NCBI GenBank assembly: GCA_020746875.1
Contig: JAGTJL010000002.1
Coordinates: 3,038,001-3,102,000 of the forward strand
Direction of reading: 5' to 3'
DNA length: 64,000 bases
Source: Rhexocercosporidium sp. MPI-PUGE-AT-0058
Taxonomy: Eukaryota > Ascomycota > Leotiomycetes > Helotiales
In this document: positions 59,601 to 64,000 of the stretch, piece after piece
Position numbering within the stretch: position 1 is the first letter of the stretch
Layout: every line of letters begins with the position of its first letter
Made by a program: the position numbers and the translations under genes
The notes under the pieces: model-generated
What the model was told of the DNA's origin: nothing
Database searches by the model: none
The model's input: the letters and a program-made list of their open reading frames with translations, nothing else

Positions 59601-61590
59601 CGACCGAGGAAGCACCACCGTGTATACATTCAAAATCGTCAGATTCGCATTTGATGTCTTGCGAGCTGTGCTCAAGAAAAATGACAGCCTGCGGACAGCA
59701 AAAAACCTGACTGGATTTATTCCCGTTTTTGGTGACGCTGTTGTAGAAGCCGAAGAAGAAGTCAGAGTATCCGCTTTCAAGACTCTCACCACGATTGTCA
59801 AAGTCCCGCTTCTGGAAGAGGCCAACTGGACCAACCTATACAGGGTCGCTGCCGCCGAAGCAACAAAATCGGTTGTGGAAAGTCCCCAAACAGACTCAGA
59901 CATCGCACAGGCTGGGCTAAAATTAATCTCGGTCGTTCTTCGCACCCGCCCAGATGTGAAAGTGAAGGACACCTCCGTCGACAATTTATTGGGCAAGCTG
60001 AGACAAGACATTACAGAGCCAGAACGTCGACATGTAACTTTCGGCTTCCTCCGCGCAGTGCTTGACTCTAAAGTCGAGACCGCAGTGGTGTATGACATCC
60101 TGGATTACGTGGGCGAACAGATGGTTACGAATTTCGACAAAGATACCCGGGATTTGGCTCGTGGTGCTTTCTTCCAGTTCCTCTCTGAATATCCACAGAA
60201 GAAGGCGCGATGGTCGAAACAGCTCAAATTCATCGTGGCCAATCTCAATTACGCTCGCGAAGGAGGGAGATTGTCAATTTTGGAGCTGGTCTATCTCCTA
60301 CTGTCCAAGTCAAGCGAGGACATCGTTCAACAAGTCGCCACAGCAGTGTTCAAGCCACTGTACGAAGAGCGTCTGAATAATGAAGAAAGCGAGAGGTGTC
60401 GAATAGTAGCATGCGAAGTTCTGAAGGAAATATTCAAGAGATCCGACGCGGAGCGAACGAACACTTTCCTCAGCCTCCTGCGGACCGGCATCAGAAGTGA
60501 TGATGAAGACATTGTCCGCGTGTCTTTGCAAACATTCAGACTGTATTACGACTCGGATCCCAGCGATGATGGAGATCTCAGCCTGCTCATGGACCGCATT
60601 TCCTTCATCGGCAAATCGGCCGAAGACCCTGGATCTGACATGGGCCAGATATTCGAGGCACTACTCCTGAGCAACAGCCTAGCCGAGAAGTTCCCCCAAA
60701 TTCTATTCTCGAAGTCTACGTCACAGTCCTTCTGGACCATCATGCGAGCCTGTCTCTCGTACCCTCACGAATGGGTCAAGCTTTCAGCAGCCAAGCTCTT
60801 CAACTGCTACTTCGCCGATTTCGCACGCGCGAATGCCGACACAGATTTGAAGCTCCCACTCAAGGGATCTGGAGGTCTGAAACTCAGGGGGGAAGATATC
60901 ACGGATCTCATCCGACGAACAACATACTCGTTCAACACCCCCGCATTCAGCAATCCCGCAACGCCAGAACTTATCAAGAGCCTAGTCTTCCTTGCCCGAT
61001 GTGCAGGAGCCAACGATCTGAAATGGCGAAGCTCGCAGACCGCGGATAATGTGGATGATGAAGAAGAAGATGAGAACGAGGACGGCAGATCAGCACTCCA
61101 GTTCGTCTTCACGCGACTCTCTTCGCTACTTAGGAAAGAGATCTCACCACCACGCTTAACGACTCTCCTTCCCAAGACCAACGCCCTCACGCTCCTTCAA
61201 ACACTAATACTCACTCTCCCCACACCCTCTCTCACATCAGTCCTCCAGCTCATAATCCAACCCCTCCACCACATCACAGACCCCAACATCCCAACACCGT
61301 ACTCGACGGACGAGACATTCCGCAGTGGCTACGAAGACATGAAGGCATCAAGCGAGGCATTGCTAGAGAGTGTGAAGCGGAAAGTCGGGATTGAGATGTA
61401 CAGCGAGGCATTATTGGAGGTTGGGAAGAGAGTCAAGAAGAACAGGGAGGAGAGACGTGCGAAGAGGAAGATTGAGGCTGTTAGTGCGCCTGAGAAGGCG
61501 GGCAAGGATAAGGCGAGGAAGACGGAGAGGAAGAAGGAGAGGAGGAAGGAGAAGGGAGCGGAGTATAAGAGTAAGAGGCATGAGCAGTGA
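53619..61590 (+). CDS. UTP20: U3 snoRNP / SSU processome protein UTP20, 2639 aa
   Basis: Exons 53619-55009 and 55062-61590, split by a 52-nt intron (gtatgt, GCTAACG branch, caaatag), give 2639 residues, slightly more than yeast Utp20 (about 2500). The N-terminus is basic (RIVKTRKGKKGTTHQKNHRW) and followed by FTTKVSKLNSLDPIKRVRRH, typical of the family. The rest is a long series of helical HEAT-like repeats with acidic low-complexity pieces (DNVDDEEEDENEDG). The C-terminus is a strongly basic nucleolar-type tail (KRVKKNREERRAKRKIE). UTP20 stabilises the small-subunit processome during 18S rRNA maturation in the nucleolus. No stop or frame break is seen in almost 8 kb, in contrast to nearby accessory genes. 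Confidence 0.95.
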
Positions 61591-62103
61591 ATTGCTTGTT
61601 GATTGTATTGAAGCTAGATAAATCACATTTTCTGAGGTACGGATAGGAGTATAAACATGGCCGGACTGTCTAGCTTCTTAAAAGGCATTAAGAATTGAAA
61701 AGAATTAGTCGAAATCCAGACCTTGCATTAGGATCAGGCACGTGACTTGATGATCTTGTGTTATTCCGCATTTTACGTTTCCCACCACAGCATCTATACT
61801 ACCAAATATGCGATCAAAAAAATTGCCGTGTTCCTTGGATCATAGTCAGGGAATTAAACACCCCTGTATTAACCCCCTCTTCTATTCTCTACGAGTACCG
61901 CGGCATTGTTCCTGGCATGGAAAATGCACTAGCGAATGTCAATGCCGTCACGAATTAGTGTTTGGGGGTAGCTGAGCCCAGGCTAGATCACCACCATAGT
62001 TTTTCTTTACTTCAATATTTTCTCTTCTTTTCTCACCTACTCGCTTTCTTCTCCTGTCCCATTCGTTCCTGATTTTCTACTTGAGATCTTTGTTCTGTTT
62101 GTG
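61591..62103. other. Intergenic, promoter of the NADH dehydrogenase gene
   Basis: A pyrimidine-rich tract (tttctcttcttttctcacctactcgctttcttctcctg) at about 62020-62060 just before the start resembles a fungal transcription-start region. No gene is recognised. Confidence 0.5.
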
Positions 62104-63791
62104 ATGGTCAAAGTCATCTCCAGATTCAATCTTCAATTTAGGTTCCGAACACTCGGTCTAACAAAACCAAACATTATTAGACATTCAACCTTATTGACGA
62201 GGCTAAATTCCTCTCCTCCCCATAACTCAATAGAAATTTTGCATCGAAGAGGATTCGCCAGTACAAATTCGCAACCGCTCAATTCGAAAGAACGAAAACA
62301 AATAGAAACCGCAACAATGACACCCACGACCCGCTCCCAGACATCAACACCTTCCAAACCGACCAAGTCACCTTCAACTTCTGCTAGGTCTATGGCGACT
62401 CAGGATTCACAGCAGTATCAAAATTCTAATAAACCTGTCTTAGCAATTCTAGGTACAGGGTGGGCCGGCTTCACACTGTTGCAGCAACTCTCTACCTCCT
62501 CACTGCTCAAAACACATGATATTATCGTTCTCTCACCTAGTCGCACTATGGCTTTGACGCCTCTTTTGGCCAGCGCTGCAGTATGTAAATGCCTTCACAC
62601 TCCTCTTCAAATTCTGAAATGCCAAGTTCCTATCCCTAAAAAGAAAAGAAAAAAGTCTTGCTCATTCTCTTAAAGTGCGGAATCTTTGATTTCAGAGTAG
62701 CCGAAGAACCAGTAAGGAGAATCGGCATGACGAACGCCGCAACCCACCACGGCTCCGACGGAATTAAGAAATACCAAGTCTGGGTCAACTCTGTCGATTT
62801 CGACGCCCGCACTCTAAAATGCAGACCCGCTGTAGGCAGTAATGGGAACGAATCCGAAGAAGGCCACACTCACGCGCAATCCAAGCCCCAGACCCCCAAA
62901 GGCGATAAAACTAAGAACAAAAACAAAAATGGTACATTCGACGTGCATTTCGACCAACTCGTCATAGCTCCTGGCAGTGAAGTCAATACGTTCGACACAC
63001 CAGGTGTAGAGCAACATTGCCATTTCATGAAATCCGTCTCCGACGCCATGGCCGTCCGTGAAAAGGTTCTTGACTGTTTCGAGCTCGCTTCCCTTCCTCA
63101 CTACAGCACGTCTCAAAAACGCACCCTTTTGCATTTCGTCATCGTAGGCGGTGGACCCACGGGCGTCGAACTCGCCGCCGAGCTTGACGAACTAATACAT
63201 GGGCATCTACTAAGTATATACCCCGCGTGTCGAGATCTCGTGCAAGTGAGTGTGTATGATGTGGCAGATAGGATGCTCGGCATGTTCGGCGAAAAGCTCA
63301 GCGAATACGCGATGGAGAAGTTTCGGAGGAGGAATGTTAATGTGTGTATGGGGAGGCATATTGAGAGATTTGAGGAGGGAGTGATGAGCGTTAAGGAGGA
63401 TGGGGAGGTGGGGTTTGGAGTCGCAGTTTGGGCGGCGGGGAATAAGATCTGTGGGCTTGTGCAAGGGATGCAGGGGGTTAGGAGGGATGAGGGTGGAAAG
63501 GTGGTTACAGATCGGTTTTTGAGGGTCCTTATCGAGGATACGGGGGCTGGGGTTGTAGAGGGAGTTTATGCGCTTGGTGATGCGGCGGCTGTCGAGGGGA
63601 ATGGGTTGCCTGCAACCGCGGAGGTGGCGGTTCAGAAGGCGAAGTGGCTTGCTGGACATTTGATTTCTCAGTGTGGGGTAGATGAGAAGAGACAAGCGAC
63701 GCCGCAAGGGAAGGAGTTCGAGTATCGGCAGAAAGCGCTTGTAGCGTATATTAGACGCAAAGATGGCATTGTTGATGGGGGAGGTAAATAG
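62104..63791 (+). CDS. Alternative (type II) NADH dehydrogenase, 530 aa up to an in-frame TAG
   Basis: Exons 62104-62580 and 62676-63791, split by a 95-nt intron (gtatgt...cttaaag), give 530 residues. The N-terminus is basic with no acid before about residue 44 and has RRGFAST, a likely mitochondrial presequence. Two Rossmann sites bind FAD and NAD(P)H: LAILGTGWAGF (about 113-123) and FVIVGGGPTGVELAAEL (about 313-329). VYALGDAAAVEG is the second FAD contact. The enzyme passes electrons from NADH to ubiquinone without proton pumping at the inner mitochondrial membrane. The frame ends at TAG 63789-63791, before the conserved C-terminal anchor. Later in-frame ATGs (62317, 62392) are possible but would lose the presequence. 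Confidence 0.8.
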
Positions 63792-63923
63792 ACAGGGAAG
63801 GGCGCTTGGTTAGCTTGGAGAGGCGGGAATTTGCAGTGGACGCAGAGTTGGAGAAGGAAGTGTATGATTATGGTTTATTGGGTGTTGAATAAGTGGGATG
63901 GGAGGGAGATTGTTAGACGGTAG
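63792..63923 (+). pseudogene. C-terminal block of the NADH dehydrogenase beyond the TAG
   Basis: The same frame goes on after the TAG with TGKGAWLAWRGGNLQWTQSW, RRKCMIMVYWVLNK and WDGREIVRR to TAG 63921-63923. This is the membrane-anchoring end found in fungal type II NADH dehydrogenases. In relatives a Trp often precedes TGKGAW, so the stop may be TGG changed to TAG. Confidence 0.65.
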
Positions 63924-64000
63924 TTAGGTCTTGTTGTTGACCTCGCTTCGATGCATGTATATCATTGATGTTTATTTCTTGAACAGTGCGACATGACTTG

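Noticed and set aside
63784..63795. A 12-nt intron (gtaaatagacag) that would remove the TAG in the NADH dehydrogenase gene
   Set aside because: Far too short for spliceosomal splicing.
1..64000. CRISPR arrays, rRNA genes and bacterial-type operons
   Set aside because: No regularly spaced repeats or rRNA core sequences were noticed, and the gene structures are eukaryotic.

Overview
The window reads as nuclear DNA of a filamentous ascomycete (Pezizomycotina, possibly Leotiomycetes; the class is an inference). The evidence is short GT-AG introns, mostly 44-130 nt and many with a CTAAC-like branch site, genes on both strands without operons, an AT-rich island that looks mutated by RIP, and families typical of these fungi: STAND/NACHT proteins, ankyrin-CorA-like proteins, an F-box-like remnant and a hAT element. 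Spliced models were built by hand from splice signals, reading phase and protein similarity recalled from family knowledge. No database search was run.

Layout. 1-3970: AT-rich, gene-free island. 3971-9150: decayed accessory DNA with an F-box-like pseudogene, an intact RidA-family gene, and an M3 metallopeptidase pseudogene whose HEXXH motif is split by a one-base loss. 10615-13309: two small membrane-protein genes. 13898-17500: a CHR-family transporter and cytosolic tyrosyl-tRNA synthetase. 17972-18997: a shrunken hAT element. 19039-22776: a degenerate Hsp70-like gene and a protein with a fungal STAND-type N-terminal region. 23318-26793: a head-to-head pair of mitochondrial genes (OCT1 peptidase and an ApoO/MICOS subunit). 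26984-33705: a SMI1/KNR4-domain protein, a C2H2 zinc-finger protein and an Mtr-like amino acid permease. 35267-44539: a NACHT STAND protein and an ankyrin-CorA-like membrane protein whose reading frame stops inside the membrane domain. 45540-48696: a local family of Myb/SANT-like modules (a three-module protein, a broken half-module and an 87-residue single-module protein). 51348-61590: a divergent pair of RNA-processing genes (CWF19/Drn1-like and UTP20). 62104-63923: an alternative NADH dehydrogenase with an in-frame TAG before its conserved C-terminus.

Housekeeping genes (TyrRS, OCT1, MICOS, Drn1-like, UTP20) look intact. The accessory genes between them show many stops, frameshifts and truncations, so the region mixes a conserved core with turnover around immunity-type and mobile genes. 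The least familiar content is the Myb-like module cluster at 45.5-48.7 kb, whose modules and linkers both look duplicated.
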